A stretch of DNA of 17,595 bases from Clostridia bacterium (GTDB lineage: Bacteria > Bacillota_A > Clostridia > UMGS1883), in contig JAFUJZ010000022.1 in assembly GCA_017467965.1 (NCBI GenBank), positions 1-17,595 on the forward strand, read 5' to 3'. The notes under the pieces are model-generated. The model was not told the DNA's origin and made no database searches. It saw only the letters and a list, made by a program, of their open reading frames with translations. Positions 10,401 through 17,595 of the stretch are shown here, piece after piece. The stretch's first letter is position 1. Each line of letters begins with the position of its first letter. The translations under genes and the position numbers were made by a program.

Positions 10401-11338
10401 ATTACAACTTCAAGCCTGAAGAAACAATCATTGTTGACGGTGCTGTTTACAAGGTGTGCGATACACTCTTTGATGGTATGACAGCAACAGCAGTTTACGA
10501 AAAGTATAAGACAAAGGGAGCAAACCTTGTTCCCGACGGTAGTTTTGAAGATAGTGACGGCAACTTCTCATGGGGCACATGGCAGACACCTCGTACTGAC
10601 GGTGGTTACAACAACGGCTATTATAAAGACACCTGCGGTGACTGGTTCTACAAGGTGAACCGTGACACAAATGCGTCTGTTCTTTATGAAACAGGCAACC
10701 TTACAGCTGAGGACTATGCACTCGGTACACGTTGGAACGACGGCTCAACGGGCACCTGCTCTTTGGCAAACTTTATTCCCGTAGAAGCAGGCAAAACATA
10801 TTACGTAGCTTATGACTATAAGCATCAGACTGCAGGTACTGACGGAACATATATAAGTACATCATTTGTATCCGAAAAGACATTCAGTGCAAATGCTTCC
10901 GGCAATAATATTCCCGTTAATGTATCTACAAACTGGCAGACAAACGAGTTTGCCATAACAGCAGAAGAGGACGGCTACATTTACTTCCACTTCTCATGGC
11001 TCGGTAGTAGCGGCAATGCAGGCAATGGTCCTTACTGGTACTTTGATAACTTTGAAGTTTACGAACTTGAAAAAGAAGCTATAAAGGCTGAAATAGTATC
11101 CGTTACAGCAAACGAAACAACAGTTAAGCTCACTAACGTATCTGCAGAAGATGTTGAAGACATTAAGGTTTATGTAGCAAGCTACAGCGCAAACGATGAA
11201 TTAACCTTGGCAGAATCAAAAACTGTTACAGTTAATGCAAATGATTTTGAAACACTTACATTCAATGTAGGCGGCGACGTTAAGGTATTTATCTGGAATG
11301 CAAATATGGATCCTATTTGCAATAAAATTGAAAACTGA
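7493..11338 (+). CDS. Secreted multidomain BNR_4-type beta-propeller protein with carbohydrate-binding-like modules
   Basis: 1281 aa. AAGGAG (7479-7484) lies 8 nt before the ATG. Layout by inspection: signal peptide 1-24; CBM96/DNRLRE-like beta domain about 28-228 (ARHALVAFTIP, GIRIYDTNTNTPPTLLIE); MucBP-like domain 232-306; BNR_4-type propeller about 313-730 with hallmark segments GAWCWFGDPRA, DDHNNPTFVMIPDGR, VVFYSRH and YLCWRGIEWHPT; concanavalin/LamG-like domain about 738-928; a second MucBP-like domain 940-1004; CBM4/9-like domain about 1008-1192 (NLVPDGSFED ... WYFDNFEVYEL); and a C-terminal Ig-like domain ending FIWNANMDPIC. BNR_4 propellers are related to polysaccharide lyases (PL24/PL25-like) and GH145-like rhamnosidases, so cleavage or binding of an acidic plant or host polysaccharide is likely, but the substrate cannot be assigned. 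No LPXTG motif or SLH domain is visible, so it is probably released or loosely bound. It may be co-transcribed with ilvD. Confidence 0.93.
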   Translation: MKKLTAILVVLCMVIGICPVISMAETNTITAVRTAYFNSNGKEWKYTDGDNILVSTGATGWEGASSFTDTDGTVTTQSSLSGTGFGSARHALVAFTIPTDIDADDIAKVTLSMTVKNVKQTSSGARLSVYGNSVDGSWSISDSTSKFGTFSELPLLGLTDAIQTGNSTGETASGETITLSSLALADYVKKVAKEGKSEVTFRLAAPLGGIRIYDTNTNTPPTLLIETGEVTTINVKTVYYDGDEIVDESVVTVGNQLVGDTYTYSDTPKGTIVKGEDVYTYSADKSTLSTEVLGDGSGTVILAYEKQTDVKSFYGYEIEDEGAWCWFGDPRAINFTNEEGTIDVTVIGYIDVHGSIKATQINNLTNKVDEVLIRTNIQPDDHNNPTFVMIPDGRIVVFYSRHTDEACFWYRVSEKPGDITTFGEEKCLETSANTTYPSPFILSDDPDHIYLCWRGIEWHPTIAKLSIPDENGDMEFTFGPYQLVRSTNAGSNVRPYAKYASNGKDKIYMSYTSTHPDNISDNWLYFNQIDINTMTLHDINGNLMRTIEQGPLIVDRTNQSHIVDKTSNVRNWLWQVALDEDGNPIIANVRIDNSKTSHDYYYVKWNGTEWVKTFLTNAGGKFHPSNTEYCYSGGMSIDVDNPNVIYVSKPVDGLFGKIWEVFKYTMSDDGKEVVSTEQITENSPKNNVRPWVIPNSEGKDLRVMWMHGDYDFWMVNSVYPAGYPTAIMGEVELPKEEVNLSDAVVAQDYDEIGGAFVATTETGNIVTDTSLDGSFTVSANVYLDGDYEGDIFDMGNMKLSVKNMPTKYGDDSEPLDNRPRVVLTLYPDTDFETEYVTSNVYGTSDEWQNHNIRTGGEYFFTKYDRFVNLTVTREDGYLTIYRDGLVEFKDGFRYPGPEKVWVGGFDGLVEDVYVYNRALNHDEIKALCIDYDVVYPDVLGTDTVTLNYVTSTGETLKESETVTLNPGTDYYNFKPEETIIVDGAVYKVCDTLFDGMTATAVYEKYKTKGANLVPDGSFEDSDGNFSWGTWQTPRTDGGYNNGYYKDTCGDWFYKVNRDTNASVLYETGNLTAEDYALGTRWNDGSTGTCSLANFIPVEAGKTYYVAYDYKHQTAGTDGTYISTSFVSEKTFSANASGNNIPVNVSTNWQTNEFAITAEEDGYIYFHFSWLGSSGNAGNGPYWYFDNFEVYELEKEAIKAEIVSVTANETTVKLTNVSAEDVEDIKVYVASYSANDELTLAESKTVTVNANDFETLTFNVGGDVKVFIWNANMDPICNKIEN

Positions 11339-11346
11339 ATGAATAC

Positions 11347-11378
11347 AAAAAGAAGTCAGCGTAAGCTGACTTCTTTTT
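11347..11378. terminator. Bidirectional intrinsic terminator between convergent genes
   Basis: AGAAGTCAGC (11351-11360), loop GTAA, GCTGACTTCT (11365-11374), extended by AAAA/TTTT to a 14-bp perfect stem. T-runs follow on both strands. It lies between the stop of the propeller gene (11338) and the stop of polC (11389) and serves both. Confidence 0.93.
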
Positions 11379-11388
11379 CATATTTAAC

Positions 11389-14300
11389 TTAAAATCCCAT
11401 ATCAAATATTGAAACCTGACTTGATTCGGGCAAATCACCGAATGCACCGAGGCGTTTTAATGTGTCAATATGTGTTTGCGATACACTTGTACGCGCACGA
11501 AAATCTTCAATTGATTTAAATGGGGCTTCCTCACGTGCTTTTAAAACGCTTTCAGCAGCGGCTGTACCCAAGCCTGCAATTGAATTGAGTGCAGGCATAA
11601 TTTTGCCGTCAATGTTCAAAAACTTTGTAGGGTGTGCATCGTAAATATTAAGAGGCAAAAACTCAATGCCACGGGCGTACATTTCGTTTACAACTTCAAG
11701 TATCGTCATTGTAACCTTATCTTTGGCAGTGGGCTTTTCGTTCATGGAGAGTTCCTGCATGGTGGATTGCACCTTGGCGCGACCCTGTGCCATCATTTCG
11801 TAATCAAATGTGTCTGCACGGACAGTGTAGTACGACTGATAAAAAGCTATTGGGTAATAGAGCTTAAAGAATGCAACTCTAAAGCTCATTGTAACGTATG
11901 CCGCCGCGTGAGCTTTAGGGAACATGTACTGAATTTTGTTGCAGGATTCAATGTACCATTCGGGTACACCTGCTTCGCGCATTTCAACTTCGTCCTCGGG
12001 CTGGAGCTTTTTACCCTTACGTACTTTTTCCATAATCTTAAAAGCATGACCGGGGTCAATATTCATATGGATAAGATAAATCATGATATCGTCACGACAA
12101 CAGATACACTTACTAAGGGTACATATGCCTGCTTTTACCAAATCCTGTGCATTATTTGTCCACACATTTGTACCGTGGGAAAGACCTGATATACGCACAA
12201 GGTCGGAGAAGGTTTTAGGCTGTGTGTCCATAAGCATCTGACGAACAAAGCGTGTACCAAACTCGGGTACGGCAAAGGTGCCTGTTTCACTACCGATGTC
12301 TTCTGCTGTGACACCTAACGCCTCAGGTGATAAGAAAAGGCTCATAATCTTTTGGTCATCAAGGGGGATTTCGCGGGCGTTGACACCCGTCAAATCCTCA
12401 AGCATTCTTATCATGGTAGGGTCATCGTGTCCTAATATATCGAGCTTTAAAAGGTTTTCATCAATACTGTGATAGTCAAAGTGTGTTGTAATAATGTCAG
12501 TTTCAGTATCGTCCGCAGGGTGCTGCACAGGGGTAAATTCGTGAATGTCGTGTCCCTTGGGAAGCACTATAATACCACCTGGATGCTGACCTGTAGTACG
12601 CTTTACGTCCATACAACCAAGTTTTAATCGTTCGATTTCGGCATTGTTGAATTTGAGATTTCGCTCTTCGCAGTATTTCATAACATAGCCGAAAGCCGTT
12701 TTGTCTGCAACGGTTGAAACCGTACCTGCACGGAAGGTGTAGCCTTCGCCAAAAATTTCTTCCGTATATTTGTGGGCGACAGGCTGATATTCACCCGAGA
12801 AGTTAAGGTCGATATCGGGCTGCTTACCGCCACCGTAGCCAAGGAATGTTTCAAAGGGAATATCATGACCGTCCTTTGTGAGCATTTCGCCACAGTTTGG
12901 ACATACCTTATCGGGCATATCAAAGCCCGAGTCGTATTCACCATGAGTAAAAAACTCACTATATTGACATTTTGTGCAACGGTAATGTGCACAAAGGGAG
13001 TTAACTTCGGTGATGTTTGAGAGGTATGCAAGAAAGCTTGAACCAACAGAGCCACGTGAGCCTACTATGTAGCCGTCGGCAATGGAATGTTCAACCAAGA
13101 GACGGGCAATGTTATACAAATCGGCATAGCCATGGTCAACAACGGATTCAATTTCCGCATTAAGTCTGTCTTCAACAATTTGGGGAAGAGGTGAGCCGTA
13201 CAATCTCTCTGCATTAGCACGGGAGATGTTACGTATATCGTCCTCGCTGCCTTCAATTTTGGGAGAGAATTGACCGTGGGGAATAGGTCTGTAATCTTCA
13301 ATCATATCTGCAATAAGGTTTGTGTTTGTAACAACAACCTCGTATGCTTTTTCTTCGCCTAAGTACTCAAATTCGGCAAGCATTTCCTCTGTGTTGCGGA
13401 AATATAACGGAGGCTGGAAATCTGCGTCGCCGTAGCCTTGACCTGCCTGCAAAATACGGCGGTATACTTCGTCTTTAGCGTCAAGGAAATGAACATCGCA
13501 CGTTGCAACAACCTTTTTATTCATCCTTTCACCCAAAGCGACAATTTTGCGGTTAAAATCGCGGAGTGCTTCGTCATTGGGAACGGTACCGTTACGCACC
13601 ATGTATTGGTTGTTACCTATAGGCTGAATTTCGAGGTAGTCATAAAACGATGCAACCCTTTCCAGCTCTTCGTCACTGACACCTTTCATCATTGTACGGA
13701 ATACTTCGCCTGCTTCACACGCCGAGCCTATGATTAATCCCTCGCGATGCTTTTCAATCTCAATGCGGGGCATGAGCGGACGCTTGTAGAAGTACTCAAG
13801 GTTGGATATACTGATAAGCTTGTAGAGGTTTTTAAGCCCCACAAGGTTTTGAGCAAGTATAATAATATGGTAACGCTTGGTTTCTTTTGATTTGAAATTG
13901 TCGGGAGAATCTATAAGATACCCCTCAACACCGTAGAGGATTTTGATATCACTCTTTGCGCCCTCCTTGGTGTGCATAGCTTCGGGAAAAGCCTGCACAC
14001 AGCCGTGGTCGGTGAGTGCCACCGCCTTGTGCCCCCAAGCCATAGCACGGGAAACCAGTGCATCTGCAGTTACAACAGCATCCATTGCACTGGATTTGGA
14101 ATGTGCATGAAGCTCAACTCTCTTTATAGGTGCATTGTCAGGACGAATAGGCACAGCACGCTTTTCCATACTGCGTACAGAAATAGAAATTTCCTGCGTG
14201 AACCTATCCTTTGTAACAATACCGCGCACCATGAGTGCCTTGGACTTTTTGATAAAGCCTTTCATATTGTCCGCATCTGCCATAGGCACCGAAAAACGGT

Positions 14301-15351
14301 ATGCAGCAGAACCTGTATCGTCATTCATATAGAAAGTAATGATAGAACGCTGAACCTTGGGTATGTCCTTAACATCAATAAAATGCACTCTGCCGTGGGT
14401 TATGCAGTAACCTGTGTCCTCGTTAACTTCGTTCATTTTTGTATCGGGTTCGCCTGTGAGCTCTTCATCTTCTGCACGGAGAATGTTACGTGCCATGACT
14501 GTAAGCTCCGCTGAGTAGGAATCATATTCGCATTTGCCGTTGACAATGAGAGTTTTTGTGTTCTTAAGTGCAGTTATAATAGCTTCGGCGTTTTCCGAAG
14601 GGGTAAAGAACTTTATGGTTATAGAACCTGTGTTGTCTGTAAGATAAAACGAAATTATGTATTTATCATTCTTTTCAAGATAGTGTGAACTTATAGCAAA
14701 GGGATTGCCCTTAACTGTTATAACGCCTGAACCTTGCTCCGCGTTTTTAAGGGGAGTGATTTCCTTTATTGTAAACACCTTGCCCAAGATTGGCTCGTCA
14801 CCTTCGATTGCGGCAACCTGTTTCTTTTCCTTGGGTTTGTCGTAAATAGGCGCAAGGGTCATATCCACATCCATAGGCGAATCTATAAACTCGCAATGCA
14901 CATTGATGCCAAGTGCATTTGAAACTTCTCTACCGATACGTGAGTCGATATTATCTTCTTTCAAAAATTCAATATTCCTGTGGCGGAGAAGAACTTTGAT
15001 TGTGTTGTCTTCGTATTCATATTCACAGGAGTCAAAAATCGCCTTAAAGAAAGGCACCTCACTGCCAATCTGATAAACCGAGTTAGCCGCTGCCTTTAAA
15101 ATGACAGCGGCCGAAGGATCTTCAATATCATATGAGGGTATAATCTGAACATGCTCAGCTTTGTAGCATTTTTTAATCTCTTCTGCATAACGCTCTAAAA
15201 CCGAGGCACTTACAACTGTTTTGTATGTAACACATATAACAAATGAGCGAGTAAGCTTATCTGCCTGCAGATTAGTCACAATACCATTAACCTCATCGGT
15301 ATCAAAATCTATTTTACTAAATATTTCATTAATCGGGATGTTTGTAGCCAA
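11389..15351 (-). CDS. polC: DNA polymerase III alpha subunit, PolC type, lacking the inserted exonuclease domain
   Basis: 1320 aa, shorter than the roughly 1430-1450 aa of B. subtilis-like PolC. It is the replicative DNA polymerase of Firmicutes. Order: N-terminal domain 1-175; two tandem OB-like domains (about 188-292 and 315-397); PHP domain starting RVELHAHSKSSAMDA (411) with LTDHG (447); polymerase region with the zinc knuckle CTKC/CPNC (C792, C795, C817, C820), active-site PDIDLNFSGEY (845-855) and LLKLDILGHDD; helix-hairpin-helix region near 1100-1165; and C-terminal clamp-binding motif QVSIF (1312-1316). In normal PolC a DnaQ-type exonuclease is inserted between the ...YGVEGYLID and RYHIIILAQN segments of the PHP domain; here about 14 residues join them and no ExoI-III motifs occur. 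The frame is intact. The start is TTG at 15351 with AAGGAG (15360-15365) 8 nt upstream. It lies 12 bp after ispG. Confidence 0.96.
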   Translation of the reverse strand: MATNIPINEIFSKIDFDTDEVNGIVTNLQADKLTRSFVICVTYKTVVSASVLERYAEEIKKCYKAEHVQIIPSYDIEDPSAAVILKAAANSVYQIGSEVPFFKAIFDSCEYEYEDNTIKVLLRHRNIEFLKEDNIDSRIGREVSNALGINVHCEFIDSPMDVDMTLAPIYDKPKEKKQVAAIEGDEPILGKVFTIKEITPLKNAEQGSGVITVKGNPFAISSHYLEKNDKYIISFYLTDNTGSITIKFFTPSENAEAIITALKNTKTLIVNGKCEYDSYSAELTVMARNILRAEDEELTGEPDTKMNEVNEDTGYCITHGRVHFIDVKDIPKVQRSIITFYMNDDTGSAAYRFSVPMADADNMKGFIKKSKALMVRGIVTKDRFTQEISISVRSMEKRAVPIRPDNAPIKRVELHAHSKSSAMDAVVTADALVSRAMAWGHKAVALTDHGCVQAFPEAMHTKEGAKSDIKILYGVEGYLIDSPDNFKSKETKRYHIIILAQNLVGLKNLYKLISISNLEYFYKRPLMPRIEIEKHREGLIIGSACEAGEVFRTMMKGVSDEELERVASFYDYLEIQPIGNNQYMVRNGTVPNDEALRDFNRKIVALGERMNKKVVATCDVHFLDAKDEVYRRILQAGQGYGDADFQPPLYFRNTEEMLAEFEYLGEEKAYEVVVTNTNLIADMIEDYRPIPHGQFSPKIEGSEDDIRNISRANAERLYGSPLPQIVEDRLNAEIESVVDHGYADLYNIARLLVEHSIADGYIVGSRGSVGSSFLAYLSNITEVNSLCAHYRCTKCQYSEFFTHGEYDSGFDMPDKVCPNCGEMLTKDGHDIPFETFLGYGGGKQPDIDLNFSGEYQPVAHKYTEEIFGEGYTFRAGTVSTVADKTAFGYVMKYCEERNLKFNNAEIERLKLGCMDVKRTTGQHPGGIIVLPKGHDIHEFTPVQHPADDTETDIITTHFDYHSIDENLLKLDILGHDDPTMIRMLEDLTGVNAREIPLDDQKIMSLFLSPEALGVTAEDIGSETGTFAVPEFGTRFVRQMLMDTQPKTFSDLVRISGLSHGTNVWTNNAQDLVKAGICTLSKCICCRDDIMIYLIHMNIDPGHAFKIMEKVRKGKKLQPEDEVEMREAGVPEWYIESCNKIQYMFPKAHAAAYVTMSFRVAFFKLYYPIAFYQSYYTVRADTFDYEMMAQGRAKVQSTMQELSMNEKPTAKDKVTMTILEVVNEMYARGIEFLPLNIYDAHPTKFLNIDGKIMPALNSIAGLGTAAAESVLKAREEAPFKSIEDFRARTSVSQTHIDTLKRLGAFGDLPESSQVSIFDMGF

Positions 15352-15363
15352 GTGGATTACTCC

Positions 15364-16407
15364 TTAAAGATTTTCTATTTCGTTAAATAATTCGTCAGCG
15401 GCTGATTCAATGGGCACTTTTCGGAGGATTTCACCTTTTTTGAAAAGTAGCGCACAACCGTCACCGCATGCCATACCAATATCAGCTTCTCTTGCTTCGC
15501 CGGGGCCGTTAACAGCACAGCCCATAACAGCAACGTGGATTTCCTTATCCACATTTTCAAGTCTCTTACTAACCTCTTCTGCAACAGGTATCATATTAAC
15601 CTTGCAACGACCGCAAGTGGGGCAGGAGGTCATGGTTACGCCTTTTTTTAGCCCGATAGCTTTGAGTATCTCAATACCTGCCTTAACCTCTTTTACAGGG
15701 TCTGCAGTGAGGGATACTCTCAGTGTGTCGCCAATACCATTTAAAAGGAGTGAACCTATGCCTATAGCGTTTTTGACAACGCCGGAGTATTCAGTGCCTG
15801 CTTCTGTTACACCTAAATGTAAGGGGTAGGGCACCATTTCGGCAAACTTTTTGTACACTTCATATGTTGTGGGCACATTGCTCGCCTTTAGTGACACGGC
15901 AATGTCGTAAAATTGGCAGTCTTCGAGTATTCTTACATGACCCATAGCACTCTCGCAAAGAGCATCTGCCGTGGGATGACCATATTTATTAAGAAGCTCT
16001 TTTTCAAGAGAACCTCCGTTAACGCCTATACGGATAGGGATATTCCTCTCACCGCATTTGTCAACAACTCTTTTTACATTATCTATAGAGCCTATATTGC
16101 CGGGGTTGATACGGATTTTGTCCATGCCACTGTCAACACACATAAGGGCAAGACGGTGATCAAAATGAATATCCGCAACCAAGGGTACATCGGGGAGCTG
16201 TGCTTTAATCTCCCTTGTTGCTTTTGCCGCAATCTCGTCGGGGATAGCAAGTCGCACAATGTCGCAACCTGCACTAACGAGGTTCTTTATCTGATTAACT
16301 GTTGCTTCTACATTTCTTGTATCGGTATTGCACATGGACTGTACACTAATGGGTGCACCGCCGCCGATTAAAACGTTGCCAACCTTAATTTGCTTTGATG
16401 TACGCAC
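15364..16407 (-). CDS. ispG: 4-hydroxy-3-methylbut-2-enyl diphosphate synthase (flavodoxin/ferredoxin)
   Basis: 347 aa, normal length. It converts ME-cPP to HMBPP in the MEP isoprenoid pathway using a [4Fe-4S] cluster. Visible signatures are ISVQSMCNTDT (from 20), VADIHFD (from 77), KIRINPGNIG (from 97), SCPTCGR (C262, C265) and MGCAVNGPGEA (C297, E304). The three Cys and one Glu match the E. coli cluster ligands at a constant offset of 8. The start is GTG at 16407 with AGGAG (16416-16420) 8 nt upstream. Its TAA stop overlaps the ribosome site of polC, so the pair forms a tight operon. In many Clostridia ispG sits behind dxr and rseP; here it begins the operon, and the upstream neighbour is a divergent recombinase gene. 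Confidence 0.97.
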   Translation of the reverse strand: MRTSKQIKVGNVLIGGGAPISVQSMCNTDTRNVEATVNQIKNLVSAGCDIVRLAIPDEIAAKATREIKAQLPDVPLVADIHFDHRLALMCVDSGMDKIRINPGNIGSIDNVKRVVDKCGERNIPIRIGVNGGSLEKELLNKYGHPTADALCESAMGHVRILEDCQFYDIAVSLKASNVPTTYEVYKKFAEMVPYPLHLGVTEAGTEYSGVVKNAIGIGSLLLNGIGDTLRVSLTADPVKEVKAGIEILKAIGLKKGVTMTSCPTCGRCKVNMIPVAEEVSKRLENVDKEIHVAVMGCAVNGPGEAREADIGMACGDGCALLFKKGEILRKVPIESAADELFNEIENL

Positions 16408-16436
16408 AAAATCAACTCCTAATCATAGATATAAAT

Positions 16437-16465
16437 ATTTTATCACATTTTGTTTTTTCAGTCAA
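16437..16465 (-). promoter_or_regulatory. Sigma-A-type promoter of ispG-polC
   Basis: On the minus strand: TTGACT (16460-16465), a 17-bp spacer and TAAAAT (16437-16442) preceded by TGA (extended -10). The predicted transcript starts about 25 nt before the GTG of ispG. Confidence 0.8.
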
Positions 16466-16496
16466 TGAAGATTGTGCTTACTTTTGCTACTGAAAA
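16455..16496. repeat. Inverted repeat between the divergent ispG and recombinase genes
   Basis: TTTTCAGT (16455-16462) and ACTGAAAA (16489-16496) are exact inverted copies 26 bp apart. A second pair, ATCACA (16442-16447) and TGTGAT (16500-16505), lies just outside with unequal spacing. The left copies overlap the ispG promoter. It could be an operator or a recombinase binding site; neither is established. Confidence 0.4.
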
Positions 16497-16531
16497 TGTT
16501 GTGATTATTTTGTATGCTGACTGTGAGGTGA

Positions 16532-17133
<602 letters not shown>

Positions 17134-17134
<1 letters not shown>

Positions 17135-17173
17135 AAAGCAGTGTCAAAAGGTAAACTTTTTGACACTGCTTTT
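17134..17173. terminator. Bidirectional intrinsic terminator after the recombinase gene, containing the left inverted-repeat site
   Basis: AAAAGCAGTGTCAAAA (17134-17149) pairs with TTTTGACACTGCTTTT (17158-17173), a 16-bp perfect stem around G-GTAAAC-T. On the plus strand it ends the recombinase transcript, whose TAA stop touches the stem. On the minus strand the hairpin is followed by a long T-rich run (TTTTTATATTTTTT), so it should also stop transcription arriving from the right. Confidence 0.88.
17144..17163 (+). repeat. Left inverted-repeat site, candidate recombinase crossover site
   Basis: Half-sites TCAAAAGGT and ACTTTTTGA (8 of 9 dyad-symmetric) around an AA dinucleotide at 17153-17154. 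The last 13 bases (17151-17163) recur exactly, inverted, at 17269-17281. An imperfect dyad with an asymmetric 2-bp centre is what serine recombinases use to set site orientation. Confidence 0.55.
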
Positions 17174-17183
17174 GTTCGCAATT

Positions 17184-17212
17184 ATTTTACATCAAAATCA
17201 TATGATTGTCAA
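17184..17212 (-). promoter_or_regulatory. Leftward promoter inside the inverted-repeat segment
   Basis: On the minus strand: perfect TTGACA (17207-17212), a 17-bp spacer and TAAAAT (17184-17189). A perfect 12-bp palindrome, AATCATATGATT (17196-17207), fills most of the spacer. Transcription would start near 17177 and meet the hairpin at 17134-17173 at once. No comparable plus-strand promoter is visible before the LRR gene. Confidence 0.7.
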
Positions 17213-17268
17213 TGAAAACGACTATTTTTTGCGTGTAAATATTCATTTTTTACTTTTTTAGATGAGGT

Positions 17269-17288
17269 TCAAAAAGTTTACTTTATTA
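17269..17288 (-). repeat. Right inverted-repeat site, candidate recombinase crossover site
   Basis: TCAAAAAGT, central TT (17278-17279), ACTTTATTA. In inverted orientation it matches the left site at 17 of 20 positions, including an uninterrupted 13 bp. The half-sites are 7 of 9 symmetric. It lies 22 bp before the start codon of the LRR gene. Confidence 0.55.
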
Positions 17289-17310
17289 GAATATTGAAAG
17301 GGTGAAGAAT

Positions 17311-17595
17311 ATGAAAAGAATTTTGTTAACACTTTCTGTGATTTTATGTCTTGTTTTAAGCTTGAACATTATCAGCACACAAGCCGAAACATATTCGGGC
17401 AACTGTGGTACGGGTGTAACTTATACTATGGATACAGATACAGGTGTACTTACTATAAGCGGCACAGGTGCGATGCAAGATTACCCTATATTAGCAGATG
17501 TGCCTTGGTTTAGCTACAAAAGTGATGTGAAAACTGTTGTAATTGAAGATGGCATAACAAGCATCGGAGAACAAGCATTTGGGTATTGCGAAAAT
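17311..17595 (+). CDS. Secreted BspA-like leucine-rich-repeat surface protein, 5' end only
   Basis: 95 codons are visible and the frame is open at the window edge. Residues 1-25 form a Sec signal peptide with likely cleavage after TQA. Then come the CGTGVTYTMDTDTGVLTISGTGAM opening beta module (two short segments, residues 32-43 and 44-55) and a PWFSYKSDVKTVVIEDGITSIGEQAFGYCEN stretch that begins the LRR_5 (BspA/TpLRR) repeats, in which each unit reads roughly I-T-S-I-G-x-x-A-F. These proteins are surface adhesins or host-interaction factors. AGGGTG (17299-17304) lies 6 nt before the ATG. No good plus-strand promoter precedes it in the present arrangement, which fits the invertible-promoter reading. 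Confidence 0.9.
   Translation, partial: MKRILLTLSVILCLVLSLNIISTQAETYSGNCGTGVTYTMDTDTGVLTISGTGAMQDYPILADVPWFSYKSDVKTVVIEDGITSIGEQAFGYCEN

Larger units (their letters stand above)
17144..17288. other. Candidate invertible promoter segment (inverton), present in the apparent OFF orientation
   Basis: Two inverted 20-bp sites (17/20 matching) bound about 105 bp holding one strong promoter that faces left, away from the surface-protein gene at 17311. A serine recombinase gene ends 10 bp to the left. Reversal around the centre (17216) would put -35 at 17220-17225 and -10 at 17243-17248 on the plus strand, giving a leader of about 55 nt to the LRR start codon. The alternative is that the right repeat is a decayed copy of the terminator and the promoter makes a short antisense RNA. 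Confidence 0.6.

Noticed and set aside
11632..12189. 185-codon plus-strand open frame opposite polC
   Set aside because: It is antisense to the conserved polymerase region, and its composition follows reversed polC codons; no ribosome site or promoter.
17287..17292. TAGAAT as a forward -10 for the LRR gene
   Set aside because: There is no -35 at suitable distance in either orientation, and the transcript would begin at the ribosome site.

Overview
The window looks like chromosomal DNA of a low-to-mid GC Clostridia-type Firmicute, probably host- or gut-associated. It has a PolC-type replicative polymerase, strong AAGGAG-type ribosome sites, sigma-A-like promoters with extended -10 elements, large secreted proteins and the start of a BspA-like leucine-rich-repeat surface protein. 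Genus cannot be read from the sequence.

Layout. (1) 1-5562, minus strand: a two-gene secretion operon. A 323-aa exported helical protein of unknown function comes first and is coupled by a TAATG stop/start overlap to a YD-repeat (Rhs/WapA-like) protein of at least 1530 aa, whose C-terminus lies beyond the window. Its promoter has an extended -10, a weak -35 and two exact 11-bp direct repeats just upstream. (2) 5728-11378, plus strand: ilvD (dihydroxy-acid dehydratase) from a near-consensus promoter, followed after 25 bp by a 1281-aa secreted multidomain protein built around a BNR_4-type beta-propeller flanked by carbohydrate-binding-like modules. A bidirectional hairpin terminator closes this unit and the convergent one. 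(3) 16465-11389, minus strand: ispG (GTG start) and polC (TTG start), 12 bp apart under a good promoter. This PolC lacks the DnaQ-type proofreading exonuclease normally inserted in the PHP domain and carries two tandem OB-like domains. (4) 16538-17595, plus strand: a 198-aa serine recombinase, then a short segment bounded by inverted repeats, then the 5' end of the LRR surface-protein gene.

The most striking element is in part 4. Two 20-bp sites (17144-17163 and 17269-17288; 17/20 matching as inverted copies, 13 bp exact) flank about 105 bp containing a near-perfect promoter (TTGACA, 17 bp, TAAAAT). That promoter points away from the LRR gene and into the terminator behind the recombinase. 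Inversion would turn it to face the LRR gene about 55 nt upstream of its start. The left site is the centre of the terminator hairpin, so inversion would also take the terminator apart. I read this as a candidate promoter-plus-terminator inverton in the OFF state, controlled by the adjacent recombinase. This is inferred from sequence geometry and not demonstrated.
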